A stretch of 64,000 bases of DNA, from positions 124,001-188,000 of the forward strand of contig NZ_AP025628.1 of assembly GCF_025999835.1 (NCBI RefSeq). Direction: 5' to 3'. The notes under the pieces were generated by a model, which did no database searches, was not told the origin of the DNA, and saw only the letters and a program-made list of their open reading frames with translations. This stretch comes from Caldinitratiruptor microaerophilus (GTDB lineage Bacteria > Bacillota > Sulfobacillia > Symbiobacteriales > ZC4RG38). This document shows, in pieces, positions 22,743 to 31,323 of this stretch (positions are counted from its first letter, which is position 1; each line of letters begins with the position of its first letter). Made by a program: the position numbers and the translations under genes.

Positions 22743-24110
22743 ATGTTCGAGTTTCGGCTGCCCGACATCGGGGAGGGTCTCCACGAGGCGGAAATCGTGC
22801 GCTGGCTGGTCCGGCCCGGCGACCGGGTGACCGAGGACCAGGCGGTCCTGGAGGTGCAAACGGACAAGGCCACCGTGGAACTCTCGTCGCCCGTCGCCGG
22901 CGTAATCGGGGAACTGCGGGCGCAGGAGGGCGAAGTGGTCCGGGTCGGGTCCGTGCTGTTCACCGTGCTGCAGGACGGGGATGAGCCTGGTTCGTCCCCT
23001 GACGGCGGCGCCGTGGCCCCGGTTCCGAACGGGGTCACGCAGGTCTCCCCGCCCGCGCCAGGCGAGACCAGGGAAGCAGGGCCGCGGCGCGGCAAGGGAC
23101 GGTGGGCGCCCGCCACGCCCAGCACCCGACGCCTCGCCCGAGCGCTGGGGGTGGACGTGAACGCCCTTCAGGGCACCGGCCCGGGAGGGCGGGTGACGGA
23201 CGAGGACGTGCGCCGCGCCGCGTTGGCCGTGGAGGCCGCCGCCCGGGGCGGGGCGACGGCCCACGGCGCCGCTTTGCCGGCGGCGTCTTTCCAGGGTACC
23301 GGCGGGCAGGCGGACGTCGGGCTCCGTGCTGCCGCCCCGCCGCCCCAGCGGGTATCCTCCGCTGGGGGTGCGACGGCTCCCGCTCCGAGCCCTGCGCCGG
23401 ACGGCCAGCCGCCAGGTGACGAGCGGGTCCCCCTGCGGGGGATCCGTCGGGCCATCGCCCAGCACATGGTCCGCGCCAAGACGCTGGCCCCCCATGCGGC
23501 TGCCATCGACGAAGCGGACATGGAGAACCTCATCGCCTTGCGCCAGACGGTCAACGACGCCGACCCGGCGCGGCGGATGACGTACCTGCCCTTCATCGTC
23601 AAGGCGGTCGCGGTGGCCCTGCGAGCCTTTCCGCACCTGAACGCTCATATGGACGAGGAAGCCCAGGAAATCATCCTGCGCAAATCCGTTCACATGGGTA
23701 TCGCCACGGCCACGGCGGACGGGCTGCTGGTACCGGTCATCCGGGACGTGGACCGCAAGAGCATCCGGCAGATCGCGGACGAACTGGCGGACCTCACTAG
23801 CCGTGCGCGCTCGCGGCGGCTGCGACCCGAGGAGCTATCGGGCAGCACCTTCACCATCACCAACATCGGGTCGGTGGGCAGCCTCCTGTCCGTCCCGATC
23901 ATCAACCACCCCGAAGTGGCCATCCTCGGCGTGCACACGATCCAGGCCCGCCCGGTGGTGCGCCAGGACGAGCTGGTGATCCGCCGCATGGCGTACCTCT
24001 GCCTCTCCTTTGACCACCGGGTCATCGACGGCGACGTGGCTGCCCGGTTCCTGCGCCACGTCATCGGCTATCTGGAAGAGCCGAGCCGGTTGCTGGTGGA
24101 GATGGTGTAG
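22743..24110 (+). CDS. pdhC: 2-oxoacid dehydrogenase E2 (dihydrolipoyl acyltransferase)
   Basis: E2 core of the complex, 455 residues. One lipoyl domain lies at about residues 1-80, with the lipoylated Lys in VQTDKATVELS. An Ala/Pro linker is followed by the E1/E3-binding domain (ATPSTRRLARALGVDVNALQ) near residue 125, then a second long linker and the acyltransferase domain from about residue 225. SFDHRVIDGDVAARFL has the catalytic His and Asp. The start could be ATG 22743 or GTG 22731; the ATG gives the normal MFEFRLPDIGEG beginning. The stop directly abuts the E3 start. Confidence 0.9.
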   Translation: MFEFRLPDIGEGLHEAEIVRWLVRPGDRVTEDQAVLEVQTDKATVELSSPVAGVIGELRAQEGEVVRVGSVLFTVLQDGDEPGSSPDGGAVAPVPNGVTQVSPPAPGETREAGPRRGKGRWAPATPSTRRLARALGVDVNALQGTGPGGRVTDEDVRRAALAVEAAARGGATAHGAALPAASFQGTGGQADVGLRAAAPPPQRVSSAGGATAPAPSPAPDGQPPGDERVPLRGIRRAIAQHMVRAKTLAPHAAAIDEADMENLIALRQTVNDADPARRMTYLPFIVKAVAVALRAFPHLNAHMDEEAQEIILRKSVHMGIATATADGLLVPVIRDVDRKSIRQIADELADLTSRARSRRLRPEELSGSTFTITNIGSVGSLLSVPIINHPEVAILGVHTIQARPVVRQDELVIRRMAYLCLSFDHRVIDGDVAARFLRHVIGYLEEPSRLLVEMV

Positions 24111-25481
24111 ATGGTCGTGGGGCAGATTGCGAACGGTACGGAGGTGCTCGTCATCGGCGGCGGCCCCGGCGGGTACCACGCGGCAGCGACGGCAGCCAGG
24201 GCGGGCAAGGAGGTGGTCCTGGTCGAGGCGTCTCTCCTGGGCGGCACCTGCCTCAACTGCGGGTGCATTCCTTCCAAGGCCCTCATCCAGGCCACGCGGC
24301 GGGCCAGCCCCGTGTCACCGAGCGGGGTGCCCCCCCTGGCGGAGATCCAGGCGTGGAAGCGACAGGTGGTGGACCGGCTGCGCCGGGGCGTGGAGCAGAC
24401 CCTGAAGCAGGCCGGCGTGACGCTGGTGCAGGGCAGGGCGACCTTCACGGGTCCCGACCGGGTGTCCGTGGAAACCGCCCAAGCCACCGAGGTGTACCGT
24501 TTCCGCCACTGTATCATCGCCACCGGGTCCGTTCCCGCCTTTCCCCCGGGCTTTGCCCCCGACGGAGAGGGCGTATGCGACGCGGCGGCCGCCCTCGAGT
24601 GGACGGAACCGCCCGAGGAACTCGTGATCCTGGGTGCCGGCTACATCGGCCTGGAGCTGGGCACGGCCTTCGCCAAGCTCGGCAGCCGGGTCACGGTGCT
24701 GGAGGTGGCCGACCAGATCCTCCCGGGCCTCGACGCCGAGCTCACCCGCCCGGTGGCGCGCCACCTCGAGAAGCTGGGGGTCAAGGTGCACCTGGGGGTT
24801 CGGGCGACCGGTTGGGAGAGGGAAGGCGGACGCATCGTGGTGCGGGCCGAGGGGGTGGTGCCACCCGCTCTTCCCGCGGACAGGGTCTTGGTGGCTACCG
24901 GCCGGCTCCCCAATATCAGGGGCCTGGGCCTTGAGAAGGCCGGCATCGCCCTGGACGAGTGCGGATACGTCCGGGCGGACGACCAGTGCCGCACCAACGT
25001 GCCTCGCATCTATGCCATCGGCGACGTGGCTGGCGGGCCGCTCCTGGCCCACAAGGCGACCCGGGAAGCCGAGGTAGCGGCGGCCGCTATTGCGGGCCAC
25101 GTCGACGCCATGGACCCGGCCGGCATCCCCGCCGTCATCTTCACCGAACCGGAGGTGGCCACGGTGGGCCTCACCGAGGCAGAGGCGAGGGCAAGGGGGT
25201 ACCGGGTGGTGACCGGCCGCTTTCCCTTGACCGCCTCCGGCCGAGCCTGGACCCTCGGGGAGCCCGACGGGTTCGTCAAGGTGGTGGGGGACGGCGACAC
25301 GGGGGTGCTGCTCGGAGCCCAGATGGTCGGCCCGGAGGTGTCCGAGCTCATCGCGGCCGCCACCCTGGCTCTGGAACTGGGGGCACGGGTCGAGGACGTG
25401 GCCCTGACCCTCCATCCCCACCCAACGCTCGCCGAGGCCTTCATGGCGGCGGCGGCCGACGCGGCGGCGAAGAGACGGTAG
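24111..25481 (+). CDS. pdhD: Dihydrolipoyl dehydrogenase (E3)
   Basis: A 456-residue FAD disulfide oxidoreductase that reoxidises the E2 lipoyl group with NAD. It has the FAD motif VIGGGPGGYHAAATAARAGK, the redox disulfide in GGTCLNCGCIPSKAL, the NAD-binding ILGAGYIGLELGTAFAKLG, the second FAD motif IYAIGDVAG and the C-terminal HPHPTLAEAF with the catalytic His-Glu pair. A third Cys lies between the two redox Cys residues, where Val or Arg is commoner. It is the last enzyme gene of the complex, and the IclR regulator follows after 121 bases. Confidence 0.92.
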   Translation: MVVGQIANGTEVLVIGGGPGGYHAAATAARAGKEVVLVEASLLGGTCLNCGCIPSKALIQATRRASPVSPSGVPPLAEIQAWKRQVVDRLRRGVEQTLKQAGVTLVQGRATFTGPDRVSVETAQATEVYRFRHCIIATGSVPAFPPGFAPDGEGVCDAAAALEWTEPPEELVILGAGYIGLELGTAFAKLGSRVTVLEVADQILPGLDAELTRPVARHLEKLGVKVHLGVRATGWEREGGRIVVRAEGVVPPALPADRVLVATGRLPNIRGLGLEKAGIALDECGYVRADDQCRTNVPRIYAIGDVAGGPLLAHKATREAEVAAAAIAGHVDAMDPAGIPAVIFTEPEVATVGLTEAEARARGYRVVTGRFPLTASGRAWTLGEPDGFVKVVGDGDTGVLLGAQMVGPEVSELIAAATLALELGARVEDVALTLHPHPTLAEAFMAAAADAAAKRR

Positions 25482-25602
25482 GGGTGTTGGGTGCTCCGCT
25501 CCTGCCGCGCACCGGACGGGCGGTCCGAGATGACGGCAGTCTCCGACCGCTTCCCAGCGCCCGCTCCGTGTGACAGGATGGTCATTGAAGGGGTGAAGGC
25601 GG

Positions 25603-26379
25603 GTGGCTGTCGAACCGGTGCGCGGCCAGCCGAGTCCCATGGAGAAGTGGCTCCGGCTCTTGGAAGCCTTCGCGGACCGGGATGAATGGGGCGTGCGGGA
25701 ACTGGCCCGCGCCGTGGCGCTCCCTCGCAGCGTGGTGCACCGGCTACTCCACGAGATGGAACGGGTGGGTCTCCTCTCGCCGGGGAGCGAGCCGGGGCGC
25801 TTCTCTGTTGGACCCGCCCTGGTGAGGCTGGCCTCTGTGGTGCTGGACCGCCTCGACATCGTGCGGGTGGCTCGCCCCATCCTCGAAGAGACCATGCGCC
25901 GGTGCGGCGAGACCGTCATTCTCACCCTCTATGACCCGACCCGCCGCCAGTTCTTTGCCGTGGATGCCGTGGAGTCCCCGCAGGCGGTGCGGTACATCTG
26001 GGATGCGCTGCGCCAGTGGAGTCACGTCCATATCGGGTCCAGCGGCAAGGGGATCCTGGCCTTTCTCCCCCCGGAGCAGCAGGAGGCCATCCTGGCCGAT
26101 CTACCCGACCCGGTGCCGGGGCTGAGACCGGTGTCGAAGGAGCAGTTGCGTCAGGAGCTGGCCGCCGCACGCCGGCGAGGGTACGTGGTGAGCCGGAGCG
26201 AGCGGTACGCGGGGGCGATGGGGGTCGCCGCGCCGGTGTACAACGCCCTGGGGCGCGTTGTGGGTGACGTGATCATCACGGCCCCTGAGAGCCGCATGGG
26301 CGCCCGCAGCGAAGAGGAGTGGGGGCATCTGGTCATGCGGGCAGCGGGGGCCATCTCCCGGGCCCTCGGCCACAGGTAG
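25603..26379 (+). CDS. IclR-family transcriptional regulator
   Basis: A 258-residue regulator. Residues 12-70 are a winged helix (PMEKWLRLLEAFADRD, then ELARAVALPRSVVHRLLHEM). Residues 80-255 are the IclR effector domain, with HIGSSGKGILAFLPPE, SRSERYAGAMGVAAPVYNALG and a C-terminal regulatory segment. The GTG start follows AAGGGGTGAAGG. It lies just downstream of the dehydrogenase genes, in the same direction, and probably senses a 2-oxoacid or related metabolite. The GGGAC dyad before E1 alpha is a likely target (inference). Confidence 0.88.
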   Translation: MAVEPVRGQPSPMEKWLRLLEAFADRDEWGVRELARAVALPRSVVHRLLHEMERVGLLSPGSEPGRFSVGPALVRLASVVLDRLDIVRVARPILEETMRRCGETVILTLYDPTRRQFFAVDAVESPQAVRYIWDALRQWSHVHIGSSGKGILAFLPPEQQEAILADLPDPVPGLRPVSKEQLRQELAAARRRGYVVSRSERYAGAMGVAAPVYNALGRVVGDVIITAPESRMGARSEEEWGHLVMRAAGAISRALGHR

Positions 26380-26485
26380 CCAGCAGGCTGTCGGCTCCTG
26401 GCTTGTCGGTCGCGTGGACCGGGCTGGCACCGGCCGCATAACGTGGCAGGGGCCAGTGGGTCTGGGCCCCTGGGAGGAGATCGAC

Positions 26486-27286
26486 GTGCAGGACGTCTGG
26501 ACCGGATCCCCGGCACTCTCACCGCCCATCGGCGCGCCCCTGCCGGGCCGTCTCGCCAAGCCCCGCCGCGAGGGGCTCACCGTGGTCATGGACAAGGGGC
26601 TTGGCCTGGCCGCGACCCGGGACGTCCTCGAAGTTGCGGCCGCACATGTCGACCTCTGGAAGCTGGCCTTCGGGACGGCGGCGCTGTACCCCGCGCGGCT
26701 CCTCCAGGAGAAGATCGCCCTGGTACGCTCGTACGGGGTTGACCCGTACCCGGGTGGGACGTTCATCGAGGCCGCGTACCTGCAGGGCCGCGTGCCGGCG
26801 GTGTTCGCGTACGTCCGCCGCATGGGGTTCGCGGCGGTGGAAATCTCGGACGGGACCATCCGGCTGGCGCGGCACGAGCGCAGGGCGCTGATCCGGGCCG
26901 CCCGGGAGGCGGGGCTCCGGGTGCTGGCCGAGGTGGGGAAGAAAGACCCCGACCGCCAGCCGCCGCCCGAGGCGCTGGCCGAGCAGGGCCTGCTCGATCT
27001 GGAGGACGGGGCGGAGTACATCATCGTCGAGGCACGCGAGAGCGGAAAGGGCGTCGGCATCTACGACAAGGCCGGCGAGGTGAAGGAGGACTCCCTGGCG
27101 GTCCTCGCCGGCGCGCTGCCGGTCGACCGGGTCATCTGGGAGGCGCCCCAGAAGCCGCAGCAGCAGGCGCTCATCCTCCGCTTCGGCGCGAACGTGAGCC
27201 TGGGGAACGTGCCGCCGGGGGAGGCGCTGGCGCTCGAGTCCCTGCGCCAGGGCTGGCGCGGCGACACCCTGGCGCTCGTCACCTGA
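26486..27286 (+). CDS. comA: Phosphosulfolactate synthase
   Basis: A 266-residue TIM-barrel enzyme of the ComA family, which adds sulfite to phosphoenolpyruvate to give (R)-phospho-3-sulfolactate. Family features include TVVMDKGLGLAATRDVLE, YVDLWKLAFGT-like HVDLWKLAFGTAALYP, GVDPYPGGTFIEAAYLQG, VEISDGTIRL, VLAEVGKKDPD and the C-terminal RFGANVSLGNVPPGEAL. GTG 26486 is chosen because GGGAGGAGA lies upstream and the protein then has family length. In bacteria the product leads to coenzyme M or to sulfolactate, the latter found in Bacillus spores. No other genes of either route are adjacent, so the role here is open. Confidence 0.88.
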   Translation: MQDVWTGSPALSPPIGAPLPGRLAKPRREGLTVVMDKGLGLAATRDVLEVAAAHVDLWKLAFGTAALYPARLLQEKIALVRSYGVDPYPGGTFIEAAYLQGRVPAVFAYVRRMGFAAVEISDGTIRLARHERRALIRAAREAGLRVLAEVGKKDPDRQPPPEALAEQGLLDLEDGAEYIIVEARESGKGVGIYDKAGEVKEDSLAVLAGALPVDRVIWEAPQKPQQQALILRFGANVSLGNVPPGEALALESLRQGWRGDTLALVT

Positions 27287-27316
27287 TCGCCGGGCGGTAC
27301 CCGGGGGCGAGGGCGA

Positions 27317-27343
27317 GGAGGCGGGGCCCCGGGCCCCGCCTCC
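27317..27343 (+). terminator. GC-rich hairpin after phosphosulfolactate synthase
   Basis: GGAGGCGGGGCCC at 27317-27329 is mirrored at 27331-27343 around a single base, giving a 10-bp stem with a 7-nt loop in practice. It begins 31 bases after the stop codon. There is no T-tract. Confidence 0.55.
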
Positions 27344-27462
27344 GGCGCGCCCGTGATCCGCGCGAGCCGGGAAAATGGTGCTTTCGGCTCATTACCCGCT
27401 TCGGGGGGATCGACTAGACTTCCTTTAGAACAAACCTGCCGTAGCGGGGGAGGGGACGAGCC

Positions 27463-28011
27463 ATGCGGTACCCGGGAGCGCTCCAGTTCGCCCTGGGTCT
27501 GTCCTGCGCGCTCCTCCTGGCGCTGGGGCCCCGCCCGGCGGCGGCTCACGGCGCCACGATCGGCGCGCGGGTGCAGTTCGATCCCCATCCCGCGCAGCCG
27601 GAGTCCCGGGTGCGCCTGGTCGTCGACCTGTTCGACGCGTACGACAACCCCGTGGACGGCGAGGAAGTGCGGGCGCTCCTGGCCCGGGGGAGTCGCGCCC
27701 ACGGGCGGCCGGTGGCGCTCGCCCGGGTGGGCGAGGGCCGCTACGCCGGGGAGATCGGTCTTGGCGAAGCGGGCGACTGGACCCTCTGGCTGGACGCGCG
27801 GGCGCTCGGGACGCGCTGGCGCGGCAAGGTCGACTTTACGGTGGAGGAGGGCGCCACCCCGCCGCCCGGGCAGGCCGCGCTCGAGCACGTCGAGACGACC
27901 GGGCCAGGCCTGTGGATCGGGGTGGCCAGCACCGTCGGGCTCGTGATCGGCGCCGCTGCCGTGTGGTGGGGGCTCCGGCAGGGTGGGGGCGACAGGCCCG
28001 GGGAAGGGTGA
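27463..28011 (+). CDS. Secreted, membrane-anchored beta-sandwich protein (FixH/YtkA-like)
   Basis: A 182-residue exported protein. Residues 1-28 are a signal peptide ending in PAAAHG. Residues about 30-130 look like a single beta-sandwich domain (VQFDPHPAQPESRVRLVVDL, DAYDNPVDGEEV, YAGEIGLGEAGDWTLWLDA), similar in pattern to FixH/YtkA domains. Residues 146-170 form one C-terminal membrane helix with a short cytoplasmic tail. The ATG follows GGGGGAGGGG. A weak promoter (TTACCC 27392, TAGACT 27415) lies upstream. It probably forms an operon with the lipoprotein that starts 11 bases later. Function unknown. Confidence 0.7.
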   Translation: MRYPGALQFALGLSCALLLALGPRPAAAHGATIGARVQFDPHPAQPESRVRLVVDLFDAYDNPVDGEEVRALLARGSRAHGRPVALARVGEGRYAGEIGLGEAGDWTLWLDARALGTRWRGKVDFTVEEGATPPPGQAALEHVETTGPGLWIGVASTVGLVIGAAAVWWGLRQGGGDRPGEG

Positions 28012-28021
28012 ACGGCTCGAG

Positions 28022-28405
28022 GTGGTGAGGCGGTCACGCGGGGGCGCCCGCCGGGTAGGTCCTCTCCTCCTGACCCTGTTGGCGCTGCTCTCCCCACTGG
28101 GGGGCTGTGCGCCCCGCTGGGGGGATCTCGAGGTCACCGTGAGCGTCGCCGGAGACGAGGCGCTGGTCACCTTCGTTCGGACAGGTGTGCGGCTGTCCGG
28201 CGGCCGGCACCTGCACCTCAGCCTCAACGGCGGCCCGGAGATCATGCTCTACTCCGATCGCCCGTACCGCTTCCGCCGGTTGCCTCCGGGCGATTACACG
28301 CTGCGCGTCTGGATCACGGACGTGAACCACCGGACCATCCCCGGCCTGGAAACGGTGGTCACGTTCACGGTGCCGAAGGAGCCCCGGGTTCCTCGGGCTC
28401 CGTGA
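28022..28405 (+). CDS. Small lipoprotein with beta-sandwich-like domain
   Basis: A 127-residue predicted lipoprotein. After RRSRGGARR, the helix LLLTLLALLSPLGGC gives a lipobox with Cys near residue 30. The mature part (DLEVTVSVAGDEALVTFVR, LHLSLNGGPEIMLYSDRPYR, LPPGDYTLRVWITDVNH) is Pro/Gly-punctuated beta structure. Two adjacent GTG codons (28022, 28025) are the possible starts. It follows the FixH/YtkA-like gene by 10 bases. Its 3' end overlaps the converging LysR gene by 41 bases. No function can be assigned. Confidence 0.65.
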   Translation: MVRRSRGGARRVGPLLLTLLALLSPLGGCAPRWGDLEVTVSVAGDEALVTFVRTGVRLSGGRHLHLSLNGGPEIMLYSDRPYRFRRLPPGDYTLRVWITDVNHRTIPGLETVVTFTVPKEPRVPRAP

Positions 28406-29312
28406 TGCCCTCCGCCCCGACTGCCCCGTACCGCTCGAGCACCAGTCGGATGAAGTTCTCCACCGCCCGCGCCCGCGGTGCCGCATCGCGGCGGAGGAGC
28501 ATGGAGGTGGTGCGGTGGAGGGGCGGGAGGCCGTCCACCCGCAACTCGATGAGGGCGCCCGAGTCGAGCTCGGCCCGGACCGTCGACTCCGGCACCATCG
28601 CCACCCCGTACCCGAGAAGCACCATGGTCTTGACGGCTTCGTGGCTGTCGAACTCCATGGCGACCCGGGGGTAGACGCCGACCGTTTCCAGGTGGGCCTC
28701 GATCAGGGTGCGGAACCGGGAGGGAGCCTGGTAGGCGATCATGTCCAGCTCGGCCAGGTGCCCGAGGGTGAGCGGGTTCGGCAGGCGGGCCGCCTCCGAC
28801 GGCGAAGCGACCAGCACCACGCGGTCCCGGAACAGCGGCACGGATTCGAGCCGGGGATGGGTCACCGGCATGGTGACGAGGCCGAGGTCGGACTCGCCGT
28901 CGAGCACGCGGTCCATCACCGCCGCGATCTTCCCGGACCACACCCGGATCCGGACGGCCGGGTACTGCCGGGAGAAGGCCGCGAGGAGCCCGGGGAGGGT
29001 GAAGAGCCCGGTCGTGGTCACGCAGGCGATGGAAACCTGGCCCTGTTCGGGGCTCGACAGGGCCTCCACCTGACGGCGGGCGCTGTCCACCACCGCCACC
29101 ACCCGCCGGGCGTGCTCGTACACGATCTCCCCGGCGGCGGTCAGCCGGAAGTGCCGCCCCTGCCGGTCCAGGAGAGGTTCGCCGAACTCGGCCTCCAGCG
29201 CGGCCACCTGCCGGGTGACGGCCGGCTGGGTCAGGTTCAGCAGCTCGGCCGCCCGGGTGAAACTGCCGGCCTCCACGACGCGGCAGAACGTGATGAGCTG
29301 CTGCAGGAGCAT
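28365..29312 (-). CDS. LysR-family transcriptional regulator
   Basis: A 315-residue LysR regulator. Residues 1-60 hold the helix-turn-helix (FCRVVEAGSFTRAAELLNLT, then QPAVTRQVAALEAEFG). Residues 90-290 are the two-lobed effector domain (VSIACVTTTGLFTLPGLLAAF, VLLGYGVAMVPESTV). ATG at 29312 follows an AGGAGG seven bases away; an ATG seven codons upstream has none. It is divergent from the third 2-oxoacid oxidoreductase across a 259-base gap. LysR proteins usually activate the divergent operon in response to its substrate, so a 2-oxoacid or amino acid effector is likely. Confidence 0.9.
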   Translation of the reverse strand: MLLQQLITFCRVVEAGSFTRAAELLNLTQPAVTRQVAALEAEFGEPLLDRQGRHFRLTAAGEIVYEHARRVVAVVDSARRQVEALSSPEQGQVSIACVTTTGLFTLPGLLAAFSRQYPAVRIRVWSGKIAAVMDRVLDGESDLGLVTMPVTHPRLESVPLFRDRVVLVASPSEAARLPNPLTLGHLAELDMIAYQAPSRFRTLIEAHLETVGVYPRVAMEFDSHEAVKTMVLLGYGVAMVPESTVRAELDSGALIELRVDGLPPLHRTTSMLLRRDAAPRARAVENFIRLVLERYGAVGAEGITEPEEPGAPSAP

Positions 29313-29360
29313 GGAGGTGCCTCCTCGATTCATGCCGGACGTTTATTCGCTCTATGTCAC

Positions 29361-29398
29361 TTATGCATTTGCCTCATGAAAGCCTGCAGTCGTATGCT
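29361..29398. promoter_or_regulatory. Divergent promoter region with LysR-type dyad
   Basis: In an AT-richer part of the intergenic gap, TTATG-N9-CATGA (29361-29379) is an imperfect dyad with the T-N11-A form typical of LysR boxes. TATGCT at 29393-29398 could be the minus 10 of the rightward operon, with TTGCCT (29369-29374) as minus 35, so the box overlaps the polymerase site. Confidence 0.4.
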
Positions 29399-29571
29399 GA
29401 AGCTGCGAAGGACCATCCAATGGCAGGTGGCCAGGCGCCCCCGGTGCGCACGTTCCAGGTTCCGGTCGACCGGACCGGGGATCCCCCCGGCCCGCTACCT
29501 CCGAGGGAGCCCGGCCACACCAGAGGCACGCGGATGGAACGGGCAGGCGACCGAACAGGAGGCGGGCGTCC

Positions 29572-31323
29572 GTGAGGGAGATCGTCTGGAAGATCGGTGG
29601 CGAGCAGGGGCAAGGCCTGGACTCGACCAGCGACGTCTTCGCGACGGTGTGTAGCCGGCTCGGGTACCACGTCTACGCCTACAAGACGTTCGCGTCCCGC
29701 ATCAAGGGCGGCCACACGAACTTCACCGTACGGGTCAGCACCCGCCGGGTCCTGGCCCCGGCCAGGCACGTGCACGTCCTGGTCGTGCTGGACCAGGAGG
29801 CCGTGGACCGGACCATCGGCGACCTGGTACCCGGCGGCCTGGTGTTGACGGATTCGAGCTTCACCCCCGACGTGCCCCCGGGCACCAACGTCATCTCCGT
29901 TCCCATGATCCAGATTGCCCGGGAACTCGGCAACCCGGTCTACAGGAACATGGTGGCCATCGGCGCCTCGGCGGCCCTGCTGGGCATCCCGCTGGACGGC
30001 TTCCGCGCCTACGTCGCCGACAAGTTCGGCCGCAAGGGCGCCGAGGTCGTCCAGGGCAACATCGAGGCCCTGCAGCGGGGTTTCGACATCGCCCGGGAGC
30101 AGGCCGGCGACCGGGTCTTCGCGCTCGACCGGGGCGACGGGAAGCCGCGGCTGCTCATGACCGGGAACGACGCCACGGCGATCGGGGCGATCGCCGGCGG
30201 CTGCCGCCTGGTCGCGGCCTACCCGATCACGCCGGCGTCCGAGATCCTTGAAGTTGCCGCCAAGTACCTGCCGAAGTTCGGCGGGGCTGCGGTGCAGATG
30301 GAGGACGAACTCTCCGCCGTGGCCGTGACCATCGGCGCGGGCTTCGCCGGGGTGCGGGCGATGACCTCGACTTCCGGCCCGGGCATCTCCCTGATGCAGG
30401 AGAACCTCGGCCTGGCCAGCATGACCGAGATCCCGATGGTCGTCGTGGACACCCAGCGCGGCGGCCCCTCGACGGGCATGCCCACCAAGCACGAGCAGTC
30501 CGACCTCATGGCCCTGATCCACGGCGGGCACGGCGAGGGCCCGCGGATCGTGCTGGCGCCGGGGACTGCCGAGCAGATCTTCTACGACACCGCCATGGCG
30601 TTCAACCTGGCGGAGAACTACCACTGCCCGGTGATCATCGCCTCCGACCTGGGGCTGGCCCTCTGGCAGCAGACGGTGGAGGACATCGACCTGGACCGGA
30701 TCGAGATCGACCGCGGTCCGCTCGCCGACCCCGCGGAACTCGAGAAGCTCGGCCGCGAGGCCTTCCAGCGCTACGCGCAGACCGAGACGGGCGTGTCGCC
30801 CCGCTCGCTGCCCGGCATGAAGAACGGGCAGTACCTGGCGACGGGTGCCGAGCACAACGTGTTCGGCAAGGTGAGCGAGGACCCGAAGAACCGCAAGCAG
30901 ATGATGGACCGGCGCCTGCGGAAGATCCGCAAGCTCGAACTCGGCGGCAAGCCGGTGCCGGGCCTCGAGGTCAGCGGCGACGACCGGCCCGACGTGCTCC
31001 TCATCAGCTTTGGCTCGACCATCGGCGCGTGCTGGGAGGCGGCGGACGACCTCCGCGAGCAGGGCCTGAAGGTCAAGGTGGCCCAGGTCCGGGTGCTGAA
31101 CCCGCTGCCCGTCGCCGAGCTGCAGGCGCTCGTTGACGAGGCCGGTGCGGCGTTCACCGTGGAGAACAACGCCACGGCCCAGCTGGCCTTCCTGCTGCGG
31201 GGGAACGGGCTGAACGGCAAGCCGCTGCGGTCCGTGCTCAAGTACGACGGCACGCTGATGATGGCGGACGAGATCGTCGCGCAGGTGCGTGAGGCGCTCA
31301 CGGTGGAAGGGGTGCGGGCGTGA
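29572..31323 (+). CDS. korA: 2-oxoacid:acceptor oxidoreductase, fused gamma-alpha subunit (third system)
   Basis: A 583-residue gamma-alpha fusion, paralogue of the gene at 16981. Gamma domain: WKIGGEQGQGLDSTSDVFA and IKGGHTNFTVRVS. Alpha domain from about residue 190: AAYPITPASEILEV, STSGPGISLMQE and DTQRGGPSTGMPTKHE. GTG start after AGGAGG. The stop overlaps the ATG of the beta gene (TGATG). It is controlled separately from the first two systems, by a divergent LysR gene and without the 19-bp palindrome, so it probably serves a different 2-oxoacid or central metabolism. Confidence 0.9.
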   Translation: MREIVWKIGGEQGQGLDSTSDVFATVCSRLGYHVYAYKTFASRIKGGHTNFTVRVSTRRVLAPARHVHVLVVLDQEAVDRTIGDLVPGGLVLTDSSFTPDVPPGTNVISVPMIQIARELGNPVYRNMVAIGASAALLGIPLDGFRAYVADKFGRKGAEVVQGNIEALQRGFDIAREQAGDRVFALDRGDGKPRLLMTGNDATAIGAIAGGCRLVAAYPITPASEILEVAAKYLPKFGGAAVQMEDELSAVAVTIGAGFAGVRAMTSTSGPGISLMQENLGLASMTEIPMVVVDTQRGGPSTGMPTKHEQSDLMALIHGGHGEGPRIVLAPGTAEQIFYDTAMAFNLAENYHCPVIIASDLGLALWQQTVEDIDLDRIEIDRGPLADPAELEKLGREAFQRYAQTETGVSPRSLPGMKNGQYLATGAEHNVFGKVSEDPKNRKQMMDRRLRKIRKLELGGKPVPGLEVSGDDRPDVLLISFGSTIGACWEAADDLREQGLKVKVAQVRVLNPLPVAELQALVDEAGAAFTVENNATAQLAFLLRGNGLNGKPLRSVLKYDGTLMMADEIVAQVREALTVEGVRA

